Source: Xanthomonas dyei (GTDB lineage Bacteria > Pseudomonadota > Gammaproteobacteria > Xanthomonadales > Xanthomonadaceae). From it: a stretch of 35,726 bases of DNA. The position numbers and the translations under genes are program-made. Where the stretch lies: the NCBI RefSeq assembly GCF_002939865.1, contig NZ_MDEE01000044.1, positions 1 through 35,726 on the forward strand, in the 5' to 3' direction. The notes under the pieces were generated by a model, which saw only the letters and a program-made list of their open reading frames with translations, ran no database searches and had not been told where the DNA came from. This document shows positions 14,146 through 22,321 of the stretch, piece after piece (the stretch's first letter is position 1; each line of letters starts with the position of its first letter).

Positions 14146-15351
14146 TCAGGTCGAATGCCCGCGCCAGATGCGGGCATGAAGAGGGTTGAAGCCCATGCGA
14201 TAGACCAGGTCGGCCGGCGCGTCGATGTCCCAGATCGCCAGGTCGCAGTCCATGCCGGCGCGCAGCTGTCCCAGCCGTGCATTGCGGCCGAGCGCACGCG
14301 CCGCTTCGCGGGTGAAACCGGCGATGCATTCGTCCACCGTCATGCGGAACAACGTGGCCGCCATGTTCATCGCCAGCAGCGGGCTGGTCAGCGGTGAAGT
14401 GCCCGGATTGCAATCGGTAGCCAGCGCCAGCGGTACACCGGCCGCGCGCAGCGCATCGATCGGCGGCAGCTGGGTATCGCGGGTGAAATAGAACGCGCCG
14501 GGCAGCAACACCGCCACGGTGCCGGCAGCAGCCATCGCATCGACGCCGGCCTGGTCCAGATACTCGATATGGTCGGCCGACAACGCACCATGGCGTGCCG
14601 CCAGTGCCGCGCCGTGCTGGTTGCTCAATTGCTCGGCATGGATCTTGACGCGCAAGCCCTGTGCCTGCGCGGCGACGAACACCTGTTCGGCCTGTGCGGG
14701 CGAAAACGCCAGGTGCTCACAGAACACGTCGACCGCTTCGGCAAGCCCTTGCGATGCAATTGCCGGAATCATCTGCGTGCAGACCGCATCGATGTACTGC
14801 TGCGCATCGCTCCCCGGCGGGACCGCGTGCGCGCCTAAAAATGTCGGCACGACTTCCACCTGACGCAGGGTTGCGAGCTGGCGCGCCACGCGCAGTTGCT
14901 TGGTTTCGTCCTCCAGTGTGAGCCCGTAGCCGGATTTGATTTCCAGCGTGGTCACGCCCTCGGCGAGCATGGCATCCAGGCGCGGCAGGCTGGCGGCGAG
15001 CAACGCGGCATCGTCTGCGGCGCGGGTGGCGCGCACGGTGGCCATGATGCCGCCACCGGCCGCGGCGATCTGCGCATAGCTGGCGCCGCGCAGGCGTTGC
15101 TCGAATTCGTTGGCGCGATTACCCGCATACACCAGATGGGTGTGGCAATCGATCAGGCCCGGGCTGATCCAGCGCCGCTGGCAATCGTGCGTGCTATCGG
15201 CTTCAAGCGCGGGCGCCTGCGCCGCCGCGCCGGCATACACGATGCGGCCGTCCCGACAGGCGATCACGCCATCGTCCACGATGCCCAGCCCACTATCGGC
15301 GGCGTCCAGGGTCATCAGCTGCGCGTTGTGCCAGAGAACGTCGCAATGCAT
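14146..15351 (-). CDS. hutI: Imidazolonepropionase
   Basis: Third step of histidine degradation: hydrolysis of 4-imidazolone-5-propionate to N-formimino-L-glutamate. The protein is a 401-residue metal-dependent amidohydrolase. Metal ligands His70 and His72 lie in [40 protein letters not shown], and [13 protein letters not shown] follow in family order. Start ATG at 15351 is set by [10 protein letters not shown], the typical N-terminus, with the operator/promoter just upstream. It is the first gene of the leftward hut transcript. Confidence 0.97.
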   Translation of the reverse strand: MHCDVLWHNAQLMTLDAADSGLGIVDDGVIACRDGRIVYAGAAAQAPALEADSTHDCQRRWISPGLIDCHTHLVYAGNRANEFEQRLRGASYAQIAAAGGGIMATVRATRAADDAALLAASLPRLDAMLAEGVTTLEIKSGYGLTLEDETKQLRVARQLATLRQVEVVPTFLGAHAVPPGSDAQQYIDAVCTQMIPAIASQGLAEAVDVFCEHLAFSPAQAEQVFVAAQAQGLRVKIHAEQLSNQHGAALAARHGALSADHIEYLDQAGVDAMAAAGTVAVLLPGAFYFTRDTQLPPIDALRAAGVPLALATDCNPGTSPLTSPLLAMNMAATLFRMTVDECIAGFTREAARALGRNARLGQLRAGMDCDLAIWDIDAPADLVYRMGFNPLHARIWRGHST

Positions 15352-15369
15352 GGCGCAGGCTCGTGGTGT

Positions 15370-15398
15370 CTGATATGTATATACAATAGAGTCGTCAA
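15370..15398 (-). promoter_or_regulatory. hutI promoter with HutC-type operator
   Basis: Read leftward: -35 TTGACG (15393-15398), a 17-bp spacer, and -10 TATCAG (15370-15375). The perfect 10-bp palindrome TGTATATACA (15376-15385) fills the spacer next to the -10. It resembles the TGTATATACA core bound by HutC in Pseudomonas and enteric bacteria (from memory). It lies between divergent hutI and hutF. TACAAT at 15382-15387 on the plus strand overlaps it and may be the hutF -10, so one repressor dimer could shut both directions. Confidence 0.8.
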
Positions 15399-15411
15399 TC
15401 GAGGGTGTCCA

Positions 15412-16782
15412 GTGGCAGATCAACCGGTACAAGCGTTGTGGGCAGCGCGGGCGCTGTTGCCGAGTGGCTGGGCGGGCGGTGTGCGGATCACGCTCGAGCA
15501 GGGGCGCATTGCCACCGTGCAGACCGATGCGGCCGCCGCCGCCACCGATACGCGCGCCGAGGTGCTGGTGCCTGGCCTGGGCAACCTGCACAGCCATGCG
15601 TTTCAGCGCGGCATGGCCGGCCTGACCGAAGTGGGTGGACGCAGCGGCGACAGCTTCTGGAGCTGGCGCGAGCTGATGTACCGCTTCGTCGACCGGCTGG
15701 ACCCGGACAGCCTGCAGGCAATCGCCGAGCAGGCGTATGTGGAAATGCTGGAGAGCGGCTTTACCCGCGTTGGCGAATTCCATTATCTGCACCACACCGT
15801 CAGCGGTGCCCCTTACGCGCATGCTGGTGAGATGTCCGAGCGCATCGCCGCTGCCGCCGCCAGTACCGGGATCGGGCTGAGCTTGCTGCCGGTGTTCTAC
15901 GCGCACTCGGATTTCGGCGGGGCTGCACCGAGCGCTGCGCAAAAGCGCCTGATCCACGACATCGATGGGTTTGCGCGCCTGCTCGAGGACTGCAGGCACA
16001 GTCTCAAGACATTGCCGGATGCCGTACTCGGGCTGGCGCCGCACAGTTTGCGCGCGGTCACGCCGCAGCAACTGGCGGCGTTGGTGCCGCTCACCGATGG
16101 CCCCATCCACATCCATATCGCCGAACAGCAGCGCGAAGTCGACGCCTGCCTGGCCTGGTCGGGCCAGCGTCCGGTGCAATGGTTGCTGGCCAACGCACCG
16201 GTAGCGGCGCGTTGGTGCCTGGTGCACGCCACGCATGTGGACGCTGCGGAGCTGCAGGCGATCGCCGACAGTGGCGCGGTGGTCGGGCTGTGCCCGATCA
16301 CCGAGGCCAATCTGGGCGACGGGCTGTTTCCGATGCAGGCATTCGCTGCGGCCGGGGGGCGCTTTGGCGTGGGCTCGGATTCGAACGTGCTGATCGATGC
16401 GGCCGAAGAACTGCGCCTGCTCGAATACGGCCAACGGCTGCGCCTGCAGGCGCGCAACGTGCTGGCGCCTGCCAACGTTTCGAGCGGGCGCTGGTTGTAC
16501 GAGCGGGCGGGCGAGGGTGCAGCGCAGGCGCTGGGTGTCGCGCAGCACGGGATCCGGGTCGGTGCTGCAGCCGATCTGGTGGAACTGGACGCCAGCCATC
16601 CGTCCTTGCTCGCACGCAGCGACGACGCGTTGCTGGACAGCTGGCTGTTCGCCGCACGCGCCACTACGGTGCGTCACGTCTGGCGCGGCGGGCGGCAGGT
16701 GGTGCACGATGGGCGGCATGTCGATCGTGCGCGCATCGCCACGCGTTTTGCCCACGTGTTGCGAACAATGCTGGGCAACTGA
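15412..16782 (+). CDS. hutF: Formimidoylglutamate deiminase
   Basis: Fourth step of the five-step route: N-formimino-L-glutamate to N-formyl-L-glutamate and ammonia, feeding HutG. The 456-residue amidohydrolase has His60/His62 in [14 protein letters not shown], then [25 protein letters not shown] and [19 protein letters not shown]. The start is GTG at 15412, chosen for GAGGG six to seven bases upstream and because the frame then begins at the family N-terminus. The open frame extends much further left, but that would overlap the operator and hutI. hutC follows after 42 bp, so the two are probably co-transcribed. Confidence 0.95.
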   Translation: MADQPVQALWAARALLPSGWAGGVRITLEQGRIATVQTDAAAAATDTRAEVLVPGLGNLHSHAFQRGMAGLTEVGGRSGDSFWSWRELMYRFVDRLDPDSLQAIAEQAYVEMLESGFTRVGEFHYLHHTVSGAPYAHAGEMSERIAAAAASTGIGLSLLPVFYAHSDFGGAAPSAAQKRLIHDIDGFARLLEDCRHSLKTLPDAVLGLAPHSLRAVTPQQLAALVPLTDGPIHIHIAEQQREVDACLAWSGQRPVQWLLANAPVAARWCLVHATHVDAAELQAIADSGAVVGLCPITEANLGDGLFPMQAFAAAGGRFGVGSDSNVLIDAAEELRLLEYGQRLRLQARNVLAPANVSSGRWLYERAGEGAAQALGVAQHGIRVGAAADLVELDASHPSLLARSDDALLDSWLFAARATTVRHVWRGGRQVVHDGRHVDRARIATRFAHVLRTMLGN

Positions 16783-16824
16783 GCCGATGCGCGCACAATG
16801 CAGGTCTGACCGGAGACTGCAGCT

Positions 16825-17562
16825 TTGACCGCCCCCCCCATCGCCGCACCCGGCACCTTGCATCACCGTATCCGGCAGGATCTGGAGCAACGCATTCATA
16901 GCGGCGACTGGCCGCCCGGCCATCGCATCCCGCCCGAACACGAGTTGATGACGCAGTACGGTTGCTCGCGCATGACCGTCAACAAAGTGCTCGGCCTGCT
17001 CGCCGATGCCGGCATGATCGAGCGCCGCCGCCGCACCGGCTCGTTCGTGGCCCGGCCGCATCCGCATCTGGAGCAGGTGGCGCTTTCGATCCCGGATATC
17101 GAGGTGGAAATGACCACGCGCGGCCACCTCTACACGTTTTCGCTGTTATCGCGCCGGTTGCGCAACGTGCGCCAGCGCGTGCCGCAGGAGCGCACGTTGG
17201 GCAGCACCGGCAAGCTGTTGGCGCTCGATAGCGTGCACCTTGCCGACGGTAGCCCGTTTGCGCTGGAACAGCGCGTGATCGATGTAACCACCGTACCCGA
17301 CGCGTTGGCGCAGACGTTCACCGACGTGGCGCCCGGGAGCTGGCTGTTGCGCAACGTGCCGTGGACGCGCGCCGAGCACCGCATCAGTGCGGTCAGCGTC
17401 GACGCAGCGCAAGCCAAGTGCCTGCAGGTCAACGAAGGTGCGGCGTGCCTGGTGATCGACCGCCACACCTGGCGCGGCGATCAACCGGTGACCTATGTGC
17501 GCCAACTGTTTCTGGGCGGCTCCTACGATCTGGTCGCGCGGTTTGCGCCCGGGATGCGTTAA
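16825..17562 (+). CDS. hutC: GntR/UTRA-family histidine utilisation repressor
   Basis: Transcription repressor of hut genes; family members release DNA when urocanate binds the UTRA domain. The 245 residues show an N-terminal GntR winged helix ([42 protein letters not shown] split over about 13-52), [12 protein letters not shown], then a UTRA effector domain to the end. The start codon is TTG at 16825 with GGAG 9 bases upstream; no in-frame ATG exists near the domain start. It lies downstream of hutF, so it is probably autoregulated through the operator at 15376-15385. Confidence 0.93.
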   Translation: MTAPPIAAPGTLHHRIRQDLEQRIHSGDWPPGHRIPPEHELMTQYGCSRMTVNKVLGLLADAGMIERRRRTGSFVARPHPHLEQVALSIPDIEVEMTTRGHLYTFSLLSRRLRNVRQRVPQERTLGSTGKLLALDSVHLADGSPFALEQRVIDVTTVPDALAQTFTDVAPGSWLLRNVPWTRAEHRISAVSVDAAQAKCLQVNEGAACLVIDRHTWRGDQPVTYVRQLFLGGSYDLVARFAPGMR

Positions 17563-18090
17563 GGGCCGGTGCTGGAACGTTTGGGTTGGACGTCGGTAAC
17601 GGTGCTGTTGTTGATAGCGGCGTGATCGATAGCGACGTGTAGCAGGCATGGTCGCTCGCATCTGGTCAGCGGCTGCATTCACGCCGCAAATCGAATGCGA
17701 AATACCGCGCGTCGTCGGCCGGCAACGCGGTGTATCGCAACATCGTGCTTAGAGAAGACCGCGACTTCGATGGCTGCAGGCAGTCGGCTGGCCCATCTGC
17801 ATCAGGCCATCGCCGCCTTGCCGCTTCGCGCGTACGAATGCTGTCTCGGCGGGATCGGGCGAATAAAGCATCGCGCCTTCAAAGGCTGCAGGTCATCAGC
17901 CGGCCCATCTGCGTCACGACATCTTGTGCTTGTCGCTGATCGTGTTTACGACTGCACGAGTTTCCAGCTGATCGTGAACACGATTGCCGTCTCGACCAGT
18001 CGAGCCCACAGCAAACCGCCGTGTTCAATGGCGCGAGGCAATCCGCGCGTCGTCGCCCACCATCAGTCACACCCCATCAGTCACACCCCA
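17563..18090. other. 528-bp gap without a supported gene, with repeats
   Basis: Between hutC and the end of the convergent Mrr-like gene. Open frames have no recognisable product. It contains an imperfect 40-bp direct repeat and a 14-bp tandem duplication, listed separately. It may be decayed sequence. Confidence 0.5.
17772..17923. repeat. Imperfect 40-bp direct repeat pair
   Basis: Copies at about 17772-17811 and 17884-17923 match at 32 of 40 positions by eye. Both start GGCTGCAGG and share GGCCCATCTGC. The spacing is 112 bp from start to start. Confidence 0.7.
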
Positions 18091-18094
18091 TCAG
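18061..18094. repeat. 14-bp tandem repeat at the 3' end of the Mrr-like gene
   Basis: CATCAGTCACACCC occurs twice in tandem (18061-18074, 18075-18088), followed by a third partial CATCAG. The last part contains the stop codon of the minus-strand gene ending at 18091. Confidence 0.9.
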
Positions 18095-19089
18095 ATCGTG
18101 GTGCATTGCCGCCAGCGCACCGGCTCGTCCACACCCGGGCGGGGATTGAGCTGCACGCGCACCGTGCGCAGATAGGGGTAGCGCTCCAGCTCCTGGCAGA
18201 TCAAGGGCCAGGCCACGCTGTCTTCCACAGTGCGATCCACCGCCAGCGTTGCCTGGGTGATCCAGATGCCGCGCACCAGGCCCGGCGTCTGCGCCAGGGT
18301 TTTGGACACTGCGTGACGATAGCCTTGCAGCGTCGCCTCATCCGGCTCTGCCGCAGTTGCCGGCGGTGGTGTGGCTGCCGTGGTCGACGCCGCCGCGGGC
18401 GCAGCCTGCGACGCGTTCCCTGGCGAGGTGGCCAACGATGGTGTGCGCGGTGCCGCAACAGCCGGTGTACGCGCAGCGGTCACGGTCTGCGCCGGGGCGG
18501 GCGGGCGCAGCGCCAGCACCGCGACCAGCGCCAGCGTGGCCAATGCGGCACCGGCGATGATGCTGTGGCGGATCGCCCGTCGCCGCGCCATGTTGACCAC
18601 GTCGGTTTCCACATCGCCTGGCAGATACGGCTTGAGCAGCGGCCATAGCCGCGTGCCATCCAGGACTTCGATGGACTGCTTTTCTGCAGCGGCCAGGCCT
18701 TCGCGCTCCATGCGGCCCTCGGTCACCATCACGCCGCCGCCGGCACCGGCCAGCCGCGCCATTGCGCCCAGCTCATTGACTGCCGCCACGCCGATGCGAT
18801 AGCCGCGGCCATGCTTGCAGGCCACCAGGCGGGTGCCGTGATCGGTCTGCATCATGAAGTCCGCGGTGGGCAGGCCGTCCTGCGGCAGCTGAAGCGGTTG
18901 CCAGCCGCGTTGGTCCTGCAGCACCCGAAGTACCACGGCGGAAAAATCGCGCCAGTGCATGGCCGCCAGGGCGCGGATGCCCGCATCGGTTTCGTTGGCG
19001 CGGCGTCGCACCAACCAGAAATAGACAGACACCGCCAGCCAGAGCAGCAGTGCAGCCAGGAGCGCCAAGATCCAGGAAGGCATAAGCAT
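18091..19089 (-). CDS. Membrane-tethered Mrr-like restriction endonuclease-domain protein
   Basis: A 332-residue protein of uncertain role. Residues 5-27 form a membrane helix followed by RRR. Residues about 45-155 resemble the Mrr catalytic domain (PD-(D/E)xK fold): ADF with Asp77, LVACK with Lys92, RIGVAAVNELGAM, GAGGGVMVTEG and IEVLDGTRLWPLL. In active Mrr domains the metal-site motif is usually (Q/E)xK; here the residue two before Lys92 is Ala90, so activity is doubtful. A second membrane helix (about 175-194) leads to a Pro/Ala/Thr linker and a C-terminal globular segment (about 250-332) that would be periplasmic. ATG at 19089 is used; the next in-frame ATG is two codons on. It converges with hutC and has no methylase partner. 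Confidence 0.72.
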   Translation of the reverse strand: MLMPSWILALLAALLLWLAVSVYFWLVRRRANETDAGIRALAAMHWRDFSAVVLRVLQDQRGWQPLQLPQDGLPTADFMMQTDHGTRLVACKHGRGYRIGVAAVNELGAMARLAGAGGGVMVTEGRMEREGLAAAEKQSIEVLDGTRLWPLLKPYLPGDVETDVVNMARRRAIRHSIIAGAALATLALVAVLALRPPAPAQTVTAARTPAVAAPRTPSLATSPGNASQAAPAAASTTAATPPPATAAEPDEATLQGYRHAVSKTLAQTPGLVRGIWITQATLAVDRTVEDSVAWPLICQELERYPYLRTVRVQLNPRPGVDEPVRWRQCTTI

Positions 19090-19197
19090 CAAGCGAAGGT
19101 ATGGCGCGTATAACGAATCGGTACGCCTAGAAGAATCCTTCGCGCAGGTTTCGTCAATGGATCGCAGGCGGTGATGTCGCGAGCCGTGACCCAGACA

Positions 19198-19278
19198 ACG
19201 AAAGACCCGCCAGTCCGAAGCCGTGAGGGGAGGGGAGCAAACGGACTTCGTGTTACAGGACTGGCGGGCCCGTCCCGA
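19198..19278 (-). ncRNA. Candidate small RNA or structured 5' leader
   Basis: CCCGCCAGTCC (19206-19216) pairs perfectly with GGACTGGCGGG (19258-19268), an 11-bp stem enclosing 41 nt. AGTCCG (19212-19217) can alternatively pair with CGGACT (19242-19247), so two folds compete. On the minus strand the loop carries the C-rich CTCCCCTCCCCT, complementary to Shine-Dalgarno-like purines, and the stem is followed by TCTTTCGTT. Upstream on that strand TTGCAA, 17 bp and GACAAT could be a promoter starting near 19278. It lies 5' of the Mrr-like gene, so it could also be a leader. Inference only. Confidence 0.4.
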
Positions 19279-19291
19279 TTGTCTGAAAAAT

Positions 19292-19337
19292 AATGTTGCT
19301 TTGCAACATTGGGCTGGATGGGGTGATTGATCAATCA
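19292..19337. promoter_or_regulatory. Two palindromes upstream of the structured element
   Basis: AATGTTGC and GCAACATT (19292-19310) form an 8-bp inverted repeat over TTT. TGATTGATCAATCA (19324-19337) is a perfect 14-bp palindrome that looks like a dimeric regulator site. The binding protein is unknown. Confidence 0.45.
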
Positions 19338-19486
19338 AGAGCGTGCAAGCGTGTCTAGCGTCGCCGAACTGACACTGCTCGCGCACCATCGTGTGCAATG
19401 GAGGTAGCCTGCTTTTAGGGCCCGTCAACGTCCGCCTGAAGGACGTCTCCATGGTACTCATGGCCCACAGATGATCCGCTTCTGAA

Positions 19487-19515
19487 GGTCTGCACGGGCA
19501 ACCCACGTGCAGACC
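19487..19515 (-). terminator. Strong hairpin downstream of the phasin-like gene
   Basis: GGTCTGCACG (19487-19496) pairs perfectly with CGTGCAGACC (19506-19515) over 9 nt, about 70 bp past the phasin-like stop. There is no T tract on the minus strand, so it may stabilise the 3' end or end transcription weakly. The 494-bp space 19090-19583 otherwise holds the structures listed above and no gene. Confidence 0.4.
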
Positions 19516-19583
19516 CGATTGCTAACGGAAGATATCCGCCGCTGCGACGCATCGGATTTCGCTACCACCTGCGGCAGTGGGGC

Positions 19584-20144
19584 TTATTCCCCGTCGAACG
19601 CAGCGGGACTGCCGGTCCCAGACGTATTGCCTGTCGACGAGCCCGCACCGCTCGCGTCGCTGCTGGCGGCTTGCGCGGCCTGGTTGGCGGTGCGGTTGGC
19701 CCGCTTGGTGGCGGCGGTGTTGGCCCGCACCTGTGCCTTCAGCGATTCGACCTCGCGACGCAGGTTTTCCAGTTCGTCCTGCTCGGGGATATTGAGCGTG
19801 CGCAGCACGCCTTTAACCCGGTCGTCGAACGCCTTGCCCAGCTTGTCCCAGCCGCGCACGGCAGTATCGCGCGCCTGCTCGAACTGGGTTTCCACTTCCT
19901 CGCGCAGCTCGTCCACGCTATCGGCCGCCTTGCGCTGCCCGGTGCGCTCGTAGGCGGCGCCTTCGCGCACCAACGAGTCGAACAACTTGCCGCCTTCGCT
20001 CTGCACGCGGCCCAGTGCGCCAAGTCCTGCCAGCCACACGGTCTGCGCCGACTCGCCAAGCCGTCGCGAAATCTGCTCTGCCTGGGCCTGGAAGCCCGAC
20101 GCGGTGGTGTCTCGGTTACCGTTCTGATCGTATCCGGTCGTCAT
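19584..20144 (-). CDS. Phasin-family (PHA granule-associated) protein
   Basis: A 186-residue polar helical protein. The central part (about 18-125: QISRRLGESAQTVWLAGLGALGRVQSEGGKLF...GWDKLGKAFDDRVKGVLRTLNIP) matches the PhaF/PhaI-type phasin pattern that coats polyhydroxyalkanoate granules. LNIPEQDELENLRREVESLKAQV forms a coiled coil at about 116-140, and the C-terminal tail is Ala/Thr/Ser/Gly-rich with a few basic residues, shorter than the histone-like tail of Pseudomonas PhaF. It is on the same strand and just downstream of another PHA-system gene (20319-20594). No PHA synthase lies in the window, so the role may be general stress or granule association. Confidence 0.82.
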   Translation of the reverse strand: MTTGYDQNGNRDTTASGFQAQAEQISRRLGESAQTVWLAGLGALGRVQSEGGKLFDSLVREGAAYERTGQRKAADSVDELREEVETQFEQARDTAVRGWDKLGKAFDDRVKGVLRTLNIPEQDELENLRREVESLKAQVRANTAATKRANRTANQAAQAASSDASGAGSSTGNTSGTGSPAAFDGE

Positions 20145-20318
20145 GCGATGCTCCTGTCGATTGCCAAAGTGACGTTGCGTTCACCCTAGTGCCGGCCCTG
20201 CATCGGGCAGGTGAAGCGGCGCCCGACCCGGCCTGGCCCAAGCATCCGCCCATCGCGTGCGGGGCGGGTGACTTGGCGCTGAAGCAGCTGCAGCAACCGC
20301 AACCGCAACCGCGTCTGC

Positions 20319-20594
20319 TCAGGCGAGCTTTTCGGAGAGCAGGCGACGGATTTCCGATTCCACCATCGGCTGCACGGCCGACAGCAGGAAGCCAAGCTCG
20401 GCTGTGACATGTACCTGCTGCGGCAACAGCGCGATCGCGCCATCCACGCCGGCGCGGGAGATGCGCAAGGTATCGCCTTCCCAGTGCGAGGCGACACCGT
20501 AGCGATCGGTCAACTTGCGCGCCGCCTCGTCGATCGCCGCGCGGGCCTGTGCCGGTGGCAGGGAATGGTCGTGGCGGATATCGATGCTGGACAT
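20319..20594 (-). CDS. Polyhydroxyalkanoic acid system family protein
   Basis: A 91-residue protein starting MSSIDIRHDHSLPPAQARAAIDE, followed by LTDRYG, HWEGDTLRISRAGVDGAI and a C-terminal helix ESEIRRLLSEKL. This resembles the small PHA_gran_rgn/PHA-system family found beside phasins. The frame is open further upstream, but ATG at 20594 gives the family N-terminus. It precedes the phasin-like gene by 174 bp on the same strand, a spacer that includes three tandem GCAACC units (20293-20310). Function is assigned from family resemblance and neighbour only. Confidence 0.78.
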   Translation of the reverse strand: MSSIDIRHDHSLPPAQARAAIDEAARKLTDRYGVASHWEGDTLRISRAGVDGAIALLPQQVHVTAELGFLLSAVQPMVESEIRRLLSEKLA

Positions 20595-20856
20595 GAGCTG
20601 CCTGGGTAAGACGATAAGGAGTCGCGCATTGTGCGCATGCGCGCGTCCGGCTCCAAGTGCAGCCGTGGGCAGCGAGGCCGCATTGCAGCGAGCAGAGCGA
20701 CCACGCGGCGATGCGCGGCAAGAGACGCGGCCTGTATTTCGATCGCGCGCACAGGCTGTGAACACGCACGGCATCGACTGCGCGCGCTGCCGGCATTCAC
20801 TCAAGAGCGCGAGGTTGTTGGCCGCGGGCGTGAGCAAACCTGCTAGTCTGCGGCGG

Positions 20857-21666
20857 GTGCGCGACCTGCAAGTTCATTTCACTCACCGGCAGCAGCCGGA
20901 TCACTCCCTCAAGCCCGGCGTCCACCGGATCGTCCGTCATGCCTCCGGCAGCGTGCGTGTGGTGGCTGACGCCCAGGGGGCGCTGCTGTTGGCGCAGTTC
21001 TGCCTGGACCAGCGCGGGTTGTGGTTGCAGGTGGCCAACGGCATCCGCGGCATCCACGTCAACGGGCGCCCGGTACGGCGCATGGCGTTGCTGCGCCCCG
21101 GCGATGCGATCTACGCCGATGGCGTGGAGATGCTGTTGCGCAGTGCGCCTTCAACCGCACCGGCCAACGATGCGCCACAAGACGATGCCGGCCTGAGCGA
21201 AGTCTGTCTGCTGTTACGCGGGCTGGGCGGCCGTCACCACGGGCGCAGCTTTACCCTCGACCGCTCGCGCCTGGTCGGCAGCGACCCGGCGTCGGACATC
21301 GTCATCGACGACCCTGCCTTTGCCGCGCAACACGCGCGCCTGGAGCGTCACGGCGACCGCGTGCTGATCCGCGATCTGGGGTCGGAAGAGGGCAGCTGGA
21401 TCAACGGCGTGCAGGTGCGCGATGGCTGGCTGCAAGCCGGCGACCAAGTCGTGTTCGATGCCCGCCACCGCTTCGTGGTGGAAGTGCCGCGCATCCATCA
21501 CGGCACCACCTGGGACATCCCCGATTCCGAACCGCCGCTGCCACCGCGTGCCATCAGCGAGCCGGCGCGCGCGCCGATGAAGGTGGCGCGTTGGCCGTGG
21601 CTGCTGCTCAGCGCGGTGTTGCTGGCGGCGGCGCTGAGCGCCTTGCTGTGGTTCGGCGCGCGCTGA
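20857..21666 (+). CDS. FHA-domain protein with C-terminal membrane anchor
   Basis: A 269-residue protein. Residues about 5-95 look like a degenerate FHA/YscD-like beta domain (GLWLQVANG, IHVNGRPV, LRPGDAIYADG). Residues about 132-205 are a clearer FHA domain (LVGSDPASDIVIDDPAFAAQHARL...SWINGVQV). In canonical FHA domains Arg of GR and Ser of SxxH bind phosphothreonine; here they are Ser142 and Ala156, while His159 and Asn183-Gly184 remain, so phosphopeptide binding is doubtful. A membrane helix at about 246-266 ends the protein (tail-anchored, FHA side cytoplasmic). The start GTG at 20857 is chosen because longer in-frame starts would overlap the divergent gene; the ribosome site is weak. The 3' end overlaps msrQ by 59 bp, tail to tail. 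Confidence 0.78.
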   Translation: MRDLQVHFTHRQQPDHSLKPGVHRIVRHASGSVRVVADAQGALLLAQFCLDQRGLWLQVANGIRGIHVNGRPVRRMALLRPGDAIYADGVEMLLRSAPSTAPANDAPQDDAGLSEVCLLLRGLGGRHHGRSFTLDRSRLVGSDPASDIVIDDPAFAAQHARLERHGDRVLIRDLGSEEGSWINGVQVRDGWLQAGDQVVFDARHRFVVEVPRIHHGTTWDIPDSEPPLPPRAISEPARAPMKVARWPWLLLSAVLLAAALSALLWFGAR

Positions 21667-22264
21667 GTTTTTTCCAGACCCGCCAGCCCAGCAGGGCTGC
21701 GAGGATGCCGGCATACAGCGCCGGCTCGCGGATATCGGACTTCACCAGCCACCAGAAGTGCAGCACGGCCAGCACACCGATCGGATAGATCAACTGATGC
21801 AGGCGGCCCCAGTTGCGTTTGAGTCGACGCATCCAGCCCTGGGTCGAGGTGATCGCCAGCGGCAGCAACAGCAGCCACGCCGCAAAGCCCACGGTGATGT
21901 AGGGGCGCTTGAGAATCTCTTCGAAGATCTGCGTCCAGAAGCCGCGCAGGTCCAGGCTCAGGTACACCGTCAGGTGCACGCTGGCGTAGAAAAAGGCGTA
22001 TAGCCCCAGCATGCGGCGGAAGCGGATCAGCACGGCCTGGCCGGTGAGCTGGCGTAGCGGCGTGATCGCCAGCGTAATCAACAGAAAGCGCAGCGCCCAC
22101 AACCCGGTGCGATGCTCGATCTCGGCCACCGGGTCGGCGCCCAGCGCATCGCTGCCGGTCTGCCACACCTGCCAGAACTGCCAGGCCAGCAAGGCGATCG
22201 GCGTCAGTGCGGCGGCATGCACCGCCACCTTGGCGGCAATCAGGGAAGCAGAGGTCTTGGCCAT
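21608..22264 (-). CDS. msrQ: Heme-binding membrane subunit of the MsrPQ system
   Basis: Inner-membrane b-type cytochrome that carries electrons from the quinone pool or flavin reductase to periplasmic MsrP for repair of methionine sulfoxide. The 218 residues contain about six hydrophobic helices of the ferric-reductase-like family, with His-containing helices ASVHLTVYL, GRLHQLIYPIGVLAVLHFWWL and the motif FRRMLGLYAFFYA. ATG at 22264 (MAKTSAS) is preferred over one 12 codons upstream because the shorter form matches the family length. msrP lies immediately upstream in transcription. The spacer holds a long hairpin repeat. The last 59 bp overlap the FHA gene on the other strand. Confidence 0.93.
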   Translation of the reverse strand: MAKTSASLIAAKVAVHAAALTPIALLAWQFWQVWQTGSDALGADPVAEIEHRTGLWALRFLLITLAITPLRQLTGQAVLIRFRRMLGLYAFFYASVHLTVYLSLDLRGFWTQIFEEILKRPYITVGFAAWLLLLPLAITSTQGWMRRLKRNWGRLHQLIYPIGVLAVLHFWWLVKSDIREPALYAGILAALLGWRVWKKLSARRTTARRSAPPPATPR

Positions 22265-22321
22265 GCGATCTCGAAGAGGGAAGCGATGCCGCGCGGGCAT
22301 GAAGCGCGCGCTGGCATGAAA

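Noticed and set aside
17695..18648. 317-codon plus-strand frame running from the gap into the Mrr-like gene
   Set aside because: No recognisable domain, and more than half is antisense to a gene with clear membrane and Mrr motifs.
20515..20856. Upstream extension of the FHA reading frame (114 codons)
   Set aside because: Would overlap the divergent PHA-system gene and has an Arg/Ala-rich antisense-like composition; GTG at 20857 is a better start.
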